Positions 1-12,226 of a stretch of DNA of 64,000 bases are shown here, piece by piece. Source of the stretch: Ramlibacter rhizophilus. Its GTDB lineage: Bacteria > Pseudomonadota > Gammaproteobacteria > Burkholderiales > Burkholderiaceae_C. Under the pieces are notes generated by a model, which was not told where the DNA came from, made no database searches, and saw nothing but the letters and a program-made list of their open reading frames with translations. The first letter of the stretch is position 1, and the number at the start of each line of letters is the position of its first letter. The stretch spans positions 868,001-932,000 of the forward strand of contig NZ_SMLL01000001.1 of NCBI RefSeq assembly GCF_004681965.1, written 5' to 3'. Made by a program: the position numbers and the translations under genes.

Positions 1-62
1 TTTTGGTCGCCCGGAAATCTCAAGGCCGAGCCAGTCGGCCGGCAAAGGAACTCAGGCTTTCA

Positions 63-629
63 GTGGCACTTCAGGACATCGTCGAACAAGTCGTGACCGG
101 GCTCGGCTACGAGCTGGTGGAGATCGAGCGCTCCGCCGGCGGCCTGCTGCGCATCACCATCGACCTGCCCTGGGCGCCTGGTTCCGAGGAATACGTCACC
201 GTCGAGGACTGCGAGAAGGTCACGCGGCAACTTCAGTTCACCCTGGAGGTCGAAGAGGTCGCCTATTCGCGGCTGGAGGTGTCCTCGCCGGGTATCGACC
301 GGCCGCTTCGCGGCGAGCGTGACTTCGAGCGCTTCGAGGGCGAGGTGATCGACCTCACCCTCAAGGCGCCCATGGGCGCCGCGGCGGCGGGCCAGGTGGC
401 GGCCAATCGCAAGAAGTTTCGCGGCACGCTCGAGCGTGCCGAGGGCGGCGGCTGGCAGATCACCTGGAGTGACGAGCCGCCACCGCCACCCGGCCGCAAG
501 GTCAGCAAGAAAAAGGAGGCGCCCGTGCAGGTGCTCGGCTTCGAACTGGCCGAGCTCAAGGAGGCACGCCTGGCGCCCATCGTGAATTTCAAGGGGCGCC
601 GCCCCAAGTCAGTTGCAGGAGAGTCGTGA
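63..629 (+). CDS. rimP: Ribosome maturation factor RimP
   Basis: Cytoplasmic factor for late maturation of the 30S ribosomal subunit. The 188-residue product has the N-terminal RimP alpha/beta domain (the [10 protein letters not shown] segment) followed by a C-terminal SH3-like barrel. A low-complexity [14 protein letters not shown] linker sits inside the C-terminal part. I chose the GTG at 63 because family members in this group begin right at ALQ-IVEQ-V-GLGY and an AAGGAA lies upstream; the frame stays open back to the window edge, so a longer form is not excluded. It is the first gene of the nusA-infB cluster, with one base between its stop and the nusA ATG, implying co-transcription and translational coupling. 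Confidence 0.93.
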   Translation: MALQDIVEQVVTGLGYELVEIERSAGGLLRITIDLPWAPGSEEYVTVEDCEKVTRQLQFTLEVEEVAYSRLEVSSPGIDRPLRGERDFERFEGEVIDLTLKAPMGAAAAGQVAANRKKFRGTLERAEGGGWQITWSDEPPPPPGRKVSKKKEAPVQVLGFELAELKEARLAPIVNFKGRRPKSVAGES

Positions 630-630
630 G

Positions 631-2130
631 ATGAATCGCGAAATGTTGATGCTGGTCGAGGCCATCTCGCGCGAGAAGAACGTGGAGCGCGACGTGGTCT
701 TCGGCGCCGTGGAGTCGGCGCTGGCGCAGGCCACCAAGAAGCTGTACTCGGGCGAGGTGGACATCCGCGTGGCCATCGACCGGGACACGGGCGAATACGA
801 GACCTTCCGCCGCTGGCTGGTGGTGCCCGATTCGGCCGGCCTGCAGAACCCCGAGGCCGAGGAACTCCTCATGGACGCTCGCGAGCGCGTGTCCGATGTG
901 GAGGAGGGCGACTACATCGAGGAGCCCATCGCCTCCGTGCCCATCGGCCGCATCGGCGCCATGGCCGCCAAGCAGGTGATCCTGCAGAAGATCCGCGACG
1001 CCGAGCGCGAGATGCTGCTGAACGACTTCATGTCCCGCGGCGACAAGATCTTCGTGGGCACCGTCAAGCGCATGGACAAGGGCGACATCATCGTCGAGAG
1101 CGGGCGCGTGGAAGGGCGCCTGCGCCGCGGCGAGATGATCCCCAAGGAAAACCTGCGCAACGGCGACCGCGTGCGCGCCATGATCATGGAGGTGGACCTC
1201 ACCCTGCGCGGCGCGCCCATCATCCTGTCGCGCTCGGCGCCCGAGTTCATGATCGAGCTGTTCCGCCAGGAAGTGCCCGAGATCGAGCAGGGCCTGCTGG
1301 AGATCAAGAGCTGCGCCCGCGACCCCGGTTCGCGCGCCAAGATCGCCGTCCTGTCGCACGACAAGCGGGTCGACCCCATCGGCACCTGCGTGGGCGTGCG
1401 CGGCACGCGCGTGAATGCCGTCACCAACGAGCTGGCGGGCGAGCGGGTGGACATCGTGCTGTGGTCCGAGGACCCGGCGCAGTTCGTCATCGGCGCACTG
1501 GCGCCGGCCAACGTCCAGTCCATCGTGGTGGACGAGGAAAAGCACGCCATGGACGTGGTGGTGGACGAGGAGAACCTCGCCATCGCCATCGGCCGGGGCG
1601 GCCAGAACGTCCGCCTGGCTTCCGACCTCACGGGCTGGAAGATCAACATCATGGACGCCAACGAATCGGCCCAGAAGCAGGCCGAGGAGACCAGCTCCAT
1701 GCGCGCCCTCTTCATGGAGAAGCTGGACGTGGACGAAGAGATCGCCGACATCCTGATCTCCGAGGGCTTCACCAGCCTTGAAGAAGTGGCCTACGTCCCC
1801 ATCCAGGAAATGCTGGACATCGAATCGTTCGACGAGGACACCGTCAACGAGCTGCGAGTCCGCGCGAAGGATGCGCTTCTGACCATGGAGATTGCCCGCG
1901 AGGAAAGCGTGGAACAGGTCTCGCAGGACCTGCGCACCCTGGAAGGGCTGACGCCCTCACTGATTGGCAAGCTGGCTGAGGCCGGCGTGCATACCCGCGA
2001 CGACCTGGCCGACCTGGCCGTCGATGAACTCACCGATTTGACCGGGCAGAGCCCGGAAGAAGCCAAGGCCCTGATCATGAAGGCCCGCGAGCACTGGTTC
2101 ACCACCGGCGCAACGGCGACCCAAGAGTGA
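631..2130 (+). CDS. nusA: Transcription termination/antitermination factor NusA
   Basis: NusA binds RNA polymerase and nascent RNA and modulates pausing, termination and antitermination. The 499-residue protein has the full layout: N-terminal RNAP-binding domain (about 1-125), S1 domain (about 135-200), two KH domains (about 230-345, with the [12 protein letters not shown] motif near 320) and two C-terminal acidic helix-hairpin-helix repeats (about 365-490). The ATG at 631 has an AGGAGAG Shine-Dalgarno 7 bases upstream. A TTG at 613 is also in frame but lies before that site and adds residues the family lacks. It sits between rimP and infB in the usual order. Confidence 0.97.
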   Translation: MNREMLMLVEAISREKNVERDVVFGAVESALAQATKKLYSGEVDIRVAIDRDTGEYETFRRWLVVPDSAGLQNPEAEELLMDARERVSDVEEGDYIEEPIASVPIGRIGAMAAKQVILQKIRDAEREMLLNDFMSRGDKIFVGTVKRMDKGDIIVESGRVEGRLRRGEMIPKENLRNGDRVRAMIMEVDLTLRGAPIILSRSAPEFMIELFRQEVPEIEQGLLEIKSCARDPGSRAKIAVLSHDKRVDPIGTCVGVRGTRVNAVTNELAGERVDIVLWSEDPAQFVIGALAPANVQSIVVDEEKHAMDVVVDEENLAIAIGRGGQNVRLASDLTGWKINIMDANESAQKQAEETSSMRALFMEKLDVDEEIADILISEGFTSLEEVAYVPIQEMLDIESFDEDTVNELRVRAKDALLTMEIAREESVEQVSQDLRTLEGLTPSLIGKLAEAGVHTRDDLADLAVDELTDLTGQSPEEAKALIMKAREHWFTTGATATQE

Positions 2131-2153
2131 TGTGATGGGAGGCACCAGAACCT

Positions 2154-5006
<2,853 letters not shown>

Positions 5007-5029
5007 GGCGCTCCCTGCGAAGGCTGCCG

Positions 5030-5404
5030 ATGCCGAAGAAATCCTCCACGCCCAACCGCGCCTTCAAGGTCGCGGACCAGATCCAGCGAGACCTCACGGA
5101 GCTGATCGCCCGTGAGCTCAAGGACCCGCGCGTGGGCATGGTCACGATCCAGGCCGTGGAGGTCACGCCGGACTATGCCCATGCCAAGGTGTTCTTCAGC
5201 GTGCTGATCGGCGATCCGCAGGAAACCCAGGACGCCCTCAACCAGGCGGCCGGCTTCCTGCGAAACGGCCTGTTCAAGCGCCTGCACATCCACACGGTGC
5301 CCACGCTGCACTTCCAGTTCGACCGCACCACCGAGCGTGCGGCCGACATGAACGCGCTGATCGCCCGCGCGGTCGCCTCGCGTTCCAAGGACGACACCGA
5401 GTAA
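5030..5404 (+). CDS. rbfA: 30S ribosome-binding factor RbfA
   Basis: Cold-adaptation and 16S rRNA maturation factor that binds the 30S subunit near helix 1. The 124-residue protein is a single KH-type domain with the family signatures RVADQI-like ([10 protein letters not shown]), [12 protein letters not shown] and the late [12 protein letters not shown] segment. I chose the ATG at 5030, giving MPKKS; it follows infB by 23 bases. Its stop is two bases before the truB ATG, so the genes form one tight operon. Confidence 0.96.
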   Translation: MPKKSSTPNRAFKVADQIQRDLTELIARELKDPRVGMVTIQAVEVTPDYAHAKVFFSVLIGDPQETQDALNQAAGFLRNGLFKRLHIHTVPTLHFQFDRTTERAADMNALIARAVASRSKDDTE

Positions 5405-5406
5405 CC

Positions 5407-6528
5407 ATGAGCGCACCACGAGCACGGGTCGTGAGGCGCCCCGTGCACGGGGTGCTATTGCTGGACAAGCCGCGAGGTCTGTCCAGCAACGACGCATTGC
5501 AGAAGGCCAAATGGCTGCTGCGGGCCGAGAAGGCGGGCCACACCGGCACGCTGGATCCGCTCGCCACGGGCGTGTTGCCCCTGTGCTTCGGCGCGGCCAC
5601 CAAGTTCAGCCAGCTCCAGCTGGAAGCGGACAAGACCTACGAAGCGGTCGCCGTGCTGGGTGTGCGCACCACCACGGCCGATGCCGAGGGCGATGTCGTC
5701 GAGCAGCGTCCGGTTCCCGCGATCGATACCGCGGCGCTCGACGCCGTGCGCCAGCGCTTCACCGGCCGAATCCGCCAGCTGCCCCCCATGCACAGCGCGC
5801 TCAAGAAGGACGGCAAGGCCCTGTACGAATACGCGCGGGCCGGGCAGGAGGTCGAGCGTGCCGAACGCGAGGTGTCGATCCACGCGCTCGAGCTGGAATG
5901 GCTCGGCCCGAACGCCGAAGGCCATCCCGCGCTTCGCATCGCGGCGCGCGTGAGCAAGGGCACCTACATCCGCACGCTGGGCGAGGACATCGGCCTGGCC
6001 CTGGGCTGCGGGGCGTATCTTTCGTCGCTGCGAAGGCTGGCGACCGGCCATTACGACGTGGCGCACTGCACCACTGTCGAAGCGCTGGAGGCGATGTCCG
6101 AGCAAGACCGCCTCGGGTGCCTCTTGCCCCCGCAGAGCCTCCTGGAAGGTCACGCGCCCGTCATGCTGGGCAGCGAGGATGCCGGGCGATTCCTCTCGGG
6201 GGTGCGTCGGCGCGGCGCCTGGCCTGATTGCGACGCGGTCGCGGTGTTCGGCCCGGGGGGCGCCGCGGGCTCGGTTCCGGCCGAGCCCTTCGACAAGCTC
6301 AGGGCGAACGGAATCGCGTCTGTTCCGGCCGAGCCCTTCGACAAGCCCAGGGCGAACGCAATGACGTCCGTTCGGGCTGAGCCTGTCGAAGCCCTCTCAA
6401 CCACGCAGGGCGGGCGAAGCCGCGCGCTTTCGTCCGTCCTCCTCGGCACCGGCCACGTCAAGGCCGGCGAATTGATCCCGGGCCGGCTGCTGAGCCCCAT
6501 CGAAATCCAGCAGATCCTGAGTTCGTGA
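5407..6528 (+). CDS. truB: tRNA pseudouridine(55) synthase TruB with C-terminal repeat insertion
   Basis: Converts uridine 55 of the tRNA T-arm to pseudouridine. The catalytic aspartate is D50 in the [11 protein letters not shown] motif, and other signatures such as KTYEA and the SKGTYIRTL segment are present. The 373-residue length exceeds the usual 300-310. The excess is an insertion of about 45-50 residues (roughly 288-336) in the C-terminal PUA-like region, encoded by three copies of a palindromic repeat at 48-bp spacing. The frame is preserved and the normal ending ([12 protein letters not shown]...[12 protein letters not shown]) resumes after it. The catalytic domain is untouched, so the enzyme is probably active. 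Confidence 0.95.
   Translation: MSAPRARVVRRPVHGVLLLDKPRGLSSNDALQKAKWLLRAEKAGHTGTLDPLATGVLPLCFGAATKFSQLQLEADKTYEAVAVLGVRTTTADAEGDVVEQRPVPAIDTAALDAVRQRFTGRIRQLPPMHSALKKDGKALYEYARAGQEVERAEREVSIHALELEWLGPNAEGHPALRIAARVSKGTYIRTLGEDIGLALGCGAYLSSLRRLATGHYDVAHCTTVEALEAMSEQDRLGCLLPPQSLLEGHAPVMLGSEDAGRFLSGVRRRGAWPDCDAVAVFGPGGAAGSVPAEPFDKLRANGIASVPAEPFDKPRANAMTSVRAEPVEALSTTQGGRSRALSSVLLGTGHVKAGELIPGRLLSPIEIQQILSS
6274..6402. repeat. Triplicate palindromic repeat inside truB
   Basis: Three related units start at 6274, 6322 and 6370, exactly 48 bp apart. Units 1 and 2 (36 bp each) are near-identical direct copies containing CCCTTCGACAAGCTCAGG-like sequence. Unit 3 (about 33 bp, core CTGAGCCTGTCGAAG) matches the reverse complement of units 1 and 2. 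The core resembles a short palindromic element that I recall as dispersed between genes in many high-GC proteobacteria. Here it is translated in frame, giving peptides such as [10 protein letters not shown] and AEPVEALS. Confidence 0.85.
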
Positions 6529-6544
6529 GAACCCACCCAACCCC

Positions 6545-8377
6545 ATGAGCAAGAAGCAAATTCGCAACATCGCCATCATCGCGCACGTCGACCACGGCAA
6601 GACCACACTGGTCGACCAGCTGCTGCGCCAGAGCGGCACCTTCGCCGAGCACGAGAAGGTCGTCGACACCGTGATGGACAACAACGCCATCGAGCGCGAG
6701 CGCGGCATCACCATCCTGGCCAAGAACTGCGCCGTGAGCTGGAAGGGCACTCACATCAACATCGTGGACACCCCTGGCCACGCCGACTTCGGCGGCGAGG
6801 TGGAGCGGGCCCTGTCCATGGTGGACGGCGTGGTGCTGCTGATCGACGCCCAGGAGGGGCCGATGCCGCAGACGCGCTTCGTGACCAAGAAGGCCCTCGC
6901 CCTGGGCCTGCGGCCCATCGTGGTCGTCAACAAGGTGGACAAGCCCGGCGCCGCGCCCGACAAGGTGATCAATGCCGCCTTCGACCTCTTCGACAAGCTC
7001 GGCGCCACCGACGAACAGCTCGACTTCCCGGTGGTCTATGCCTCCGGCATCAACGGCTGGTCCTCGCTGGAGGAGGGCGCGCCGGGCGAGCAGTGGGGCC
7101 CCGACATGTCGGCCCTGTTCGAGACCGTGCTCCAGCACGTTCCCGCGCACCAGGGCGATCCGGCCGCGCCGCTGCAGCTGCAGATCTCGGCGCTGGACTA
7201 TTCCAGCTTCGTCGGTCGCATCGGCGTGGGCCGGATCAACGCCGGAACGCTGCGCCCCGCCATGGACGTCGTCGTGATGGAAGGGCCGGACGGCAAGAGC
7301 TACAAGGGCCGCATCAACCAGGTGCTGACCTTCCAGGGCCTGGACCGCGTGCAGGCCGCCGAGGCCGGCCCGGGCGACATCGTGCTGGTCAACGGCATCG
7401 AGGACCTGGGCATCGGCGTGACGCTCACCGACCCCGCCAACCCGCAGCCCCTTCCCATGCTCAAGGTCGACGAGCCGACCCTGACCATGAACTTCTGCGT
7501 CAACACCAGCCCGCTGGCCGGCCGCGAAGGCAAGTTCGTCACCAGCCGCCAGCTCTGGGACCGGCTGCAGAAGGAATTGCAGCTGAACGTGGCGCTGCGC
7601 GTGCGCGAGACGGACGAGGAGGGCGTGTTCGAGGTCTCCGGCCGCGGCGAACTGCACCTCACCATCCTGCTGGAGAACATGCGGCGCGAGGGCTACGAGC
7701 TGGCGGTGTCCAAGCCCCGCGTGGTCTTCAAGGAGATCGACGGCGAGCGCTGCGAGCCCATCGAGCTGGTCACGGCCGACATCGAGGAGCAGCACCAGGG
7801 CAGCGTCATGCAGGCCCTGGGCGAGCGCAAGGCCGAACTGTTGAACATGGAGCCGGACGGCCGCGGCCGCGTGCGCCTGGAGTACCGCATCCCCGCGCGG
7901 GGCCTGATCGGCTTTTCCAACGAGTTCCTGAACCTCACCCGCGGCTCGGGCCTGATCGCCAACATCTTCGACCGCTACGAGCCGCACAAGGGCGACATCG
8001 GCGGCCGCAAGAACGGCGTGCTGATCTCCATGGACGACGGCGAGATCTTCACCTACGCCCTGGGCAAGCTGGATGACCGCGGCCGCATGTTCGTCAAGGC
8101 CAACGACCCCGTGTACGAAGGCATGGTGGTGGGCGTCCACAACCGGGACAACGACCTGGTGGTCAACGCCACGCGCACCAAGCAGCTGACCAACTTCCGC
8201 GTGAGCGGCAAGGAAGACGCGATCAAGGTGACGCCGCCCATCACCCTCACGCTGGAGTACGCGGTGGAGTTCATCGAGGACGACGAGCTGGTGGAGATCA
8301 CGCCCAAGTCCATTCGCCTGCGCAAGCGCTTCCTGAAGGAGCACGAGCGCAAGCGCGCGCTGCGCGAAGCGGCCTGA
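6545..8377 (+). CDS. typA: Ribosome-associated translational GTPase TypA/BipA
   Basis: EF-G-like GTPase that binds the 70S ribosome and helps 50S assembly and growth under stress and cold. The 610-residue length is standard. G1 HVDHGKTT is at 14-21, followed by the ERERGITI switch, [11 protein letters not shown] and NKVDKPGA. The EF-G domain II, III and V equivalents and the BipA-specific C-terminal domain follow. The ATG lies 16 bases after the truB stop with no obvious Shine-Dalgarno, so it may be read through from the upstream operon or have its own promoter. Confidence 0.97.
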   Translation: MSKKQIRNIAIIAHVDHGKTTLVDQLLRQSGTFAEHEKVVDTVMDNNAIERERGITILAKNCAVSWKGTHINIVDTPGHADFGGEVERALSMVDGVVLLIDAQEGPMPQTRFVTKKALALGLRPIVVVNKVDKPGAAPDKVINAAFDLFDKLGATDEQLDFPVVYASGINGWSSLEEGAPGEQWGPDMSALFETVLQHVPAHQGDPAAPLQLQISALDYSSFVGRIGVGRINAGTLRPAMDVVVMEGPDGKSYKGRINQVLTFQGLDRVQAAEAGPGDIVLVNGIEDLGIGVTLTDPANPQPLPMLKVDEPTLTMNFCVNTSPLAGREGKFVTSRQLWDRLQKELQLNVALRVRETDEEGVFEVSGRGELHLTILLENMRREGYELAVSKPRVVFKEIDGERCEPIELVTADIEEQHQGSVMQALGERKAELLNMEPDGRGRVRLEYRIPARGLIGFSNEFLNLTRGSGLIANIFDRYEPHKGDIGGRKNGVLISMDDGEIFTYALGKLDDRGRMFVKANDPVYEGMVVGVHNRDNDLVVNATRTKQLTNFRVSGKEDAIKVTPPITLTLEYAVEFIEDDELVEITPKSIRLRKRFLKEHERKRALREAA

Positions 8378-8417
8378 GGCGCGGCCCCGTGCGGGCTCGC
8401 GCCCCGGCGCGGGCCGC

Positions 8418-8423
8418 CATAAT
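8418..8423 (+). promoter_or_regulatory. Putative -10 element for the EamA transporter gene
   Basis: CATAAT stands out in GC-rich sequence and ends 10 bases before the ATG at 8434. There is no Shine-Dalgarno between it and the start, so the transcript would have a leader of only a few bases. No convincing -35 box was found. Confidence 0.4.
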
Positions 8424-8433
8424 TCCCGGCGCC

Positions 8434-9306
8434 ATGAAGCTCACCCATGCCCGCGCCGTGCTCCTGATGGTCGCCGTCACCCTGATGTGGTCCATCGCCG
8501 GCGTGGTCACGCGGCACCTGGAGCAGGCCCGCAGCTTCGAGGTGACCTTCTGGCGCAGCTTCTTCACCGTGCTCTCGCTGCTGGTGCTGCTGCCGCTGCT
8601 GCGAGGCTCGCAGGTGTTCGCGCGCATGCGCGGCGGCGGCCGCTGGCTCTGGTTGTCGGGCCTGTGCTGGAGCGTGATGTTCACCGCCTTCATGGTGGCC
8701 CTCACGCTCACCTCGGTGGCCAATGTGCTGGTGACCATGGCCCTCGGGCCGCTGGTCACCGCCCTCATGGCCCGCGTGTTCATCGGCCACCGCATTCCCG
8801 CGCGCACCTGGGCGGCCATCGTGGTGGCGGGCGCCGGCATCGTGTGGATGTATGCCGCCAAGCTCGCCGGCGGCGAACTCGCGGGCACGCTGGTGGCGCT
8901 GGCCGTGCCCATTGCGGCATCGATCAACTGGACCGTCGCGCAGCGTGCGCGCAGCCACGGGGCCAATGTGGACCTGGTGCCGGCGGTGCTGGTCGGCGCC
9001 ACGATCTCGTCGCTCGCGACCTTGCCGCTCGCCTTTCCCTTCCAGGCCACCGGCCATGACCTGGGCCTGCTGGCCCTGCTCGGGCTGGTCCAGCTGGCCA
9101 TTCCCTGCTCGCTGGCGGTCATCTGCGCCCGCGTGCTGTCCGCGCCGGAGATCGCCTTGCTCGGCCTGCTGGAAGTGATCTTCGGCATCCTGCTCGCCTG
9201 GGTGGGCGCCGGGGAGCGACCGGTGCCGCAGGCGCTGACCGGCGGCGTGCTGGTGGTCGGGGCACTGATGGCCAACGAACTCATTGCATGGAGACAACGC
9301 GCATGA
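8434..9306 (+). CDS. EamA/DMT-family membrane transporter
   Basis: Inner-membrane transporter of the drug/metabolite superfamily; the substrate cannot be deduced. The 290-residue product shows about ten hydrophobic segments arranged as two EamA repeats (about 5-135 and 150-285), the usual size for the family. I chose the ATG at 8434 because it directly precedes the first helix (MKLTHARAVLLMVAVTLMW) and follows a CATAAT -10-like element. The stop codon overlaps the ATG of the next gene (ATGA), so the transporter and the acyl-CoA enzyme are probably co-translated. Confidence 0.85.
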   Translation: MKLTHARAVLLMVAVTLMWSIAGVVTRHLEQARSFEVTFWRSFFTVLSLLVLLPLLRGSQVFARMRGGGRWLWLSGLCWSVMFTAFMVALTLTSVANVLVTMALGPLVTALMARVFIGHRIPARTWAAIVVAGAGIVWMYAAKLAGGELAGTLVALAVPIAASINWTVAQRARSHGANVDLVPAVLVGATISSLATLPLAFPFQATGHDLGLLALLGLVQLAIPCSLAVICARVLSAPEIALLGLLEVIFGILLAWVGAGERPVPQALTGGVLVVGALMANELIAWRQRA

Positions 9307-10400
9307 ACCCCTCGACCGACGTGATCGTCGAAGAACGCGGCCGCACGGGCCTCATCACCCTCAACCGCCCGCGCGCGCTCAACGCGCTGTCGCTGGACAT
9401 GGTCCGCACCCTCACGGCCACGCTGCTGGACTGGGCGCAGGCAGAGCGCATCGAGGCGGTGGCGATCCGCGGCATGGGCAAGGACGGGCCCTTCAGCGCC
9501 TTCTGCGCGGGCGGCGACATCCGCTTTTTCCACCAGGCGGCGGTCAGCGGCGATGCGCGCATCGAGGACTTCTTCACCGAGGAGTACACGCTCAACCACC
9601 TGGTGCACCGCTTTCCCAAGCCCTACGTCGTGTTCATGGACGGCATCGTCATGGGCGGCGGCATGGGCATCGCCGGGCACGGGTCCGCCCAGGCGCTGCG
9701 CCTGGCGACGAGCAGCACCCGGATGGCCATGCCCGAGACGAACATCGGCCTCTTTCCGGACGTGGGCGGTGGCTGGTTCCTGGCGCGCTGCCCGGGCGCG
9801 CTCGGCGAGTACCTGGCGCTCACCGGCGAGGTGATCGGCGCCGAGGACGCGCGCCATGCGGGCCTGGCCGACGGCGTGCTCGCGGTGGACGCGTTGCCGG
9901 CGGCCTGGGAGCGGCTGGCCGAGGGCGGCGCGGCGGCCGTCGCGGCGCTGCGCGGCGAGGCCTCGCAGGCAGCGGCGACGGGCGCCAGCCTTGCGGCGTC
10001 ACGGGCATCGATCGACCGCTGCTTCAGCCTGCCGGACGTCCCCGCCATCGTCGGCGCGCTGGAAGCGGCCGAGGACGACTGGGCACGCAAGACGGCGGCG
10101 ACGCTGCGCAAGCGCTCGCCGCTGATGCTCCACGTCGTGCTGGAGCAGCTGCGCCGGGCCCGCGGCATGAGCCTGGCCGAGGACCTGCGCATGGAGCGCG
10201 GCATGGTGCGCCGCTGCTTCGAGCGCGGCGACGGCGGACACAGCGAGACCGTGGAAGGCATCCGCGCCCTGGCCATCGACAAGGACCACGCGCCGCGCTG
10301 GCAGCCGGACCGCATCGAGGCCGTCGATGCCGCCCTGGTGGCGCGCTTCTTCGACAGCCCCTGGCCGGCGCACGCGCACCCGCTGCGCGGGCTGGACTGA
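9303..10400 (+). CDS. Enoyl-CoA hydratase/isomerase family, 3-hydroxyisobutyryl-CoA hydrolase type
   Basis: A 365-residue crotonase-fold enzyme of the long subgroup that includes 3-hydroxyisobutyryl-CoA hydrolase of valine degradation. Support comes from length (ordinary enoyl-CoA hydratases are about 260 residues), the oxyanion-hole segments FCAGGDIRFF and MDGIVMGGGMG, the conserved ETNIGLFPDVGG block and the family C-terminal extension. The ATG at 9303 has GGAGAC upstream and overlaps the stop of the EamA gene; an in-frame ATG at 9288 is less likely. No other valine-degradation genes are adjacent, so the physiological substrate is uncertain. It converges with the anti-sigma gene, six bases apart. 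Confidence 0.82.
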   Translation: MNPSTDVIVEERGRTGLITLNRPRALNALSLDMVRTLTATLLDWAQAERIEAVAIRGMGKDGPFSAFCAGGDIRFFHQAAVSGDARIEDFFTEEYTLNHLVHRFPKPYVVFMDGIVMGGGMGIAGHGSAQALRLATSSTRMAMPETNIGLFPDVGGGWFLARCPGALGEYLALTGEVIGAEDARHAGLADGVLAVDALPAAWERLAEGGAAAVAALRGEASQAAATGASLAASRASIDRCFSLPDVPAIVGALEAAEDDWARKTAATLRKRSPLMLHVVLEQLRRARGMSLAEDLRMERGMVRRCFERGDGGHSETVEGIRALAIDKDHAPRWQPDRIEAVDAALVARFFDSPWPAHAHPLRGLD

Positions 10401-10406
10401 CGGGAT

Positions 10407-11213
10407 CTAAGGCTGCAGCGCCCGGTGGGTGAGCCGGGCCAGTTCCATGAGGCGCGGCCGGGGCAGGGGACCGGTGAGGGCATAGGCGAAGCCCCGGTCC
10501 ACCCAGTAAAAGCTGGACGTGCCTTCGCCTTCCAGAAAGCGGAATTCCAGCGCCTGCCCCGCACCCGCCGGCGCCGCGCCCATGTAGAGGGTCAGCCGCT
10601 CGCCCGACGGGCCCTGGTACATGAACTGCGCCCGCGCGCCCGTCTCGCCCGGCAGGAGGCGTCCGCCGACCAGTTCGAAGCCTTCGGCGTTCAGCTGCGG
10701 CAGTCGCAGCGGCCGGCCCAGGCGGCGCGACAGCCACTGCACCAGGTGCTCCTGTTCGGCCGCGCCCACCTCGACCGGGTGCCGCTGCTCGGGGGCATAG
10801 ACGGCATGCGCCACCAGCGCCTGGCGCGCGAAGCCGCCGGGGCTGGCGGACGAGGCGGATCCCCGCGTGGCCTGCCACTGCGCATGCCCCAGCCAGCCGA
10901 CCGAGAAGGCCAGCAGCGACGCCGCGGCCATGCCGCCCCAGCCCCTGGCGCGGCGGCTTTGGCCGGCGCGTCGCTGCGCCGTGTCGGCGGCGGCCAGCAG
11001 GTGCGGCGGCAAGGGATCCTGCAGTGCCTCCGAGAGATGGGCGCGCAGCGCCTCACGCTGCGACCGCCACGCGGCCACGGCCTGCGCCGCCGCCGCGTCG
11101 GTTTCCAGCCGCGCCTGCACGCGCGCGGCCTCGTCCGGCGCGAGGCGGCCATCGACGTAGGCGTGCAGTTCGTCGTCGCCGGGCGGGGGAGGGGCGGAGG
11201 AAGGTGGGTTCAT
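10407..11213 (-). CDS. Membrane anti-sigma factor
   Basis: Predicted inner-membrane anti-sigma factor that would hold the adjacent ECF sigma factor inactive. The 268-residue protein has a cytoplasmic N-terminal helical domain (DDELHAYVDGRLAPDEAARV, the usual anti-sigma opening), one transmembrane helix near 93-112 and a periplasmic domain of about 150 residues. No cysteine zinc ligands are visible in the N-terminal domain, so it is not a classical zinc-binding anti-sigma factor. Its ATG is four bases downstream of the sigma gene stop, the standard arrangement for a sigma/anti-sigma pair. Confidence 0.85.
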   Translation of the reverse strand: MNPPSSAPPPPGDDELHAYVDGRLAPDEAARVQARLETDAAAAQAVAAWRSQREALRAHLSEALQDPLPPHLLAAADTAQRRAGQSRRARGWGGMAAASLLAFSVGWLGHAQWQATRGSASSASPGGFARQALVAHAVYAPEQRHPVEVGAAEQEHLVQWLSRRLGRPLRLPQLNAEGFELVGGRLLPGETGARAQFMYQGPSGERLTLYMGAAPAGAGQALEFRFLEGEGTSSFYWVDRGFAYALTGPLPRPRLMELARLTHRALQP

Positions 11214-11217
11214 GCGC

Positions 11218-11742
11218 TTACTTCATGCGACGCAGGTGGGTCGGCCCGCTGCGCAGCGGGGCCGGCTCGTCCATCAGCTCGCGCAGGCGCGCGCGGGCGC
11301 GCGACAGACGCGACATGACGGTGCCGATGGGAACGCCGGTGATGCGGGCCACCTCGGCATAGCCCAGGTCCTGCAGGGTCACCAGCAGCAGCACCTCGCG
11401 CTGCTCCTGCGGCAGGCGCATCAGGCAGCGCTGCAGGTCGAGGGTGCCCTCAGTCGCCGCAGGCGGCGCGGCGAGATCGCCCACGGCCTTGTCGTCCAGC
11501 GGTTCGCTGGCCTGCCGCTTCGCGCGCCGCAGGCCGTCCACGAAGAGGTTGTGCATCACCGTGAACAGCCAGGCCCGCAGGTCGCTGCCCACGGCCCAGA
11601 GCCGCCAGCGCGAGCACGCCCGCTCCAGGGTGTCCTGCACCAGGTCGTCGGCTTCCCAGCGGTCCCCCGTGAGCGCGCGCGCGTAGCGGCGCAGGGACGC
11701 GATCTGGGCGACGAGTTCCTCGGACGGGGGCGAGCCGGGCAT
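11218..11742 (-). CDS. ECF-family RNA polymerase sigma factor
   Basis: Extracytoplasmic-function sigma factor of 174 residues, with region 2 (RRYARALTGDRWEADDLVQDTLERA, about 14-40, where the DLVQDT core is diagnostic) and region 4 (LPQEQREVLLLV...GYAEVARITGVPIGTVMSRLSRAR, about 110-155). I chose the ATG at 11742, which gives a start close to region 2 as in the family. It lies in a three-gene unit: secreted YxxxD protein, sigma, anti-sigma. An ECF-type promoter upstream of the unit suggests autoregulation. The inducing signal cannot be read from the sequence. Confidence 0.92.
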   Translation of the reverse strand: MPGSPPSEELVAQIASLRRYARALTGDRWEADDLVQDTLERACSRWRLWAVGSDLRAWLFTVMHNLFVDGLRRAKRQASEPLDDKAVGDLAAPPAATEGTLDLQRCLMRLPQEQREVLLLVTLQDLGYAEVARITGVPIGTVMSRLSRARARLRELMDEPAPLRSGPTHLRRMK

Positions 11743-11759
11743 GCGGGCGGACGATGGCC

Positions 11760-12137
11760 TCAGGGCTTGGCGAGCTTCCAGACGTTGTTCACGCCGTCGC
11801 CGGTGCGGTCGCCCGCCTTGCTGTCCTTGGCCCAGAAGTAGAGCGGCTTGCCCTTGTAGGCCCACTGCTTGGCGCCGTCGTCCCGCGTCACCACCGTCCA
11901 GTCGCCCTCGGCCTTGGCGTCGCCCGTGGCCATGAGCGGCGGCCAGTTCGTGGCGCAGGGGCCGTTGCACATGGACTTGCCCGCGCCGGCCGGGTCGCGG
12001 TCGAAGGTGTAGAGCGTCATGCCGTTGGTGCCGACGAGTACGCCGTCCGCGGCCTTGGCGGGCGGCGTCTGGGCGAAGCTGGCACCGGCGGCCAGCAGCG
12101 CGGCAATGCAGAGGCCGCGCGGGAAGAAGGGGGTCAT
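11760..12137 (-). CDS. Secreted COG4315-type protein with Yx(F/W)xxD repeats
   Basis: A 125-residue exported protein with a clear signal peptide (about 1-22, ending ASFAQ). It carries two copies of the motif that defines this family (Lipoprotein_15): LYTFDRD near 41 and LYFWAKD near 99. A CNGPCATNWPP segment supplies two cysteines. There is no lipobox cysteine at the signal cleavage site, so it is probably periplasmic rather than lipidated. The molecular function of the family is unknown. It is the first gene of the sigma/anti-sigma unit, 17 bases ahead of the sigma gene, and has GGAGAC upstream of its ATG. Confidence 0.85.
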   Translation of the reverse strand: MTPFFPRGLCIAALLAAGASFAQTPPAKAADGVLVGTNGMTLYTFDRDPAGAGKSMCNGPCATNWPPLMATGDAKAEGDWTVVTRDDGAKQWAYKGKPLYFWAKDSKAGDRTGDGVNNVWKLAKP

Positions 12138-12180
12138 GGGGGGGTCTCCTGGGCAGGGAAGTTGGACTGCCCACCCGCAT

Positions 12181-12207
12181 GAACGCCGGCGCCAGGACGT
12201 TTATTCC
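12181..12207 (-). promoter_or_regulatory. Putative ECF sigma-dependent promoter
   Basis: Read leftward, GGAAT (12207-12203) and CGTTC (12185-12181) are separated by 17 bases, which fits the GGAAC-N16/17-CGT layout shared by many ECF promoters. It ends 44 bases before the start of the secreted protein gene and is well placed to drive the three-gene unit, probably by autoregulation. Confidence 0.55.
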
Positions 12208-12226
12208 GCCGGCGCGTCATCTTTCT

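Noticed and set aside
6274..6402. The repeats in truB as a sign of a pseudogene.
   Set aside because: The frame is intact through all copies, and the normal C-terminal sequence resumes, so the gene is probably functional.
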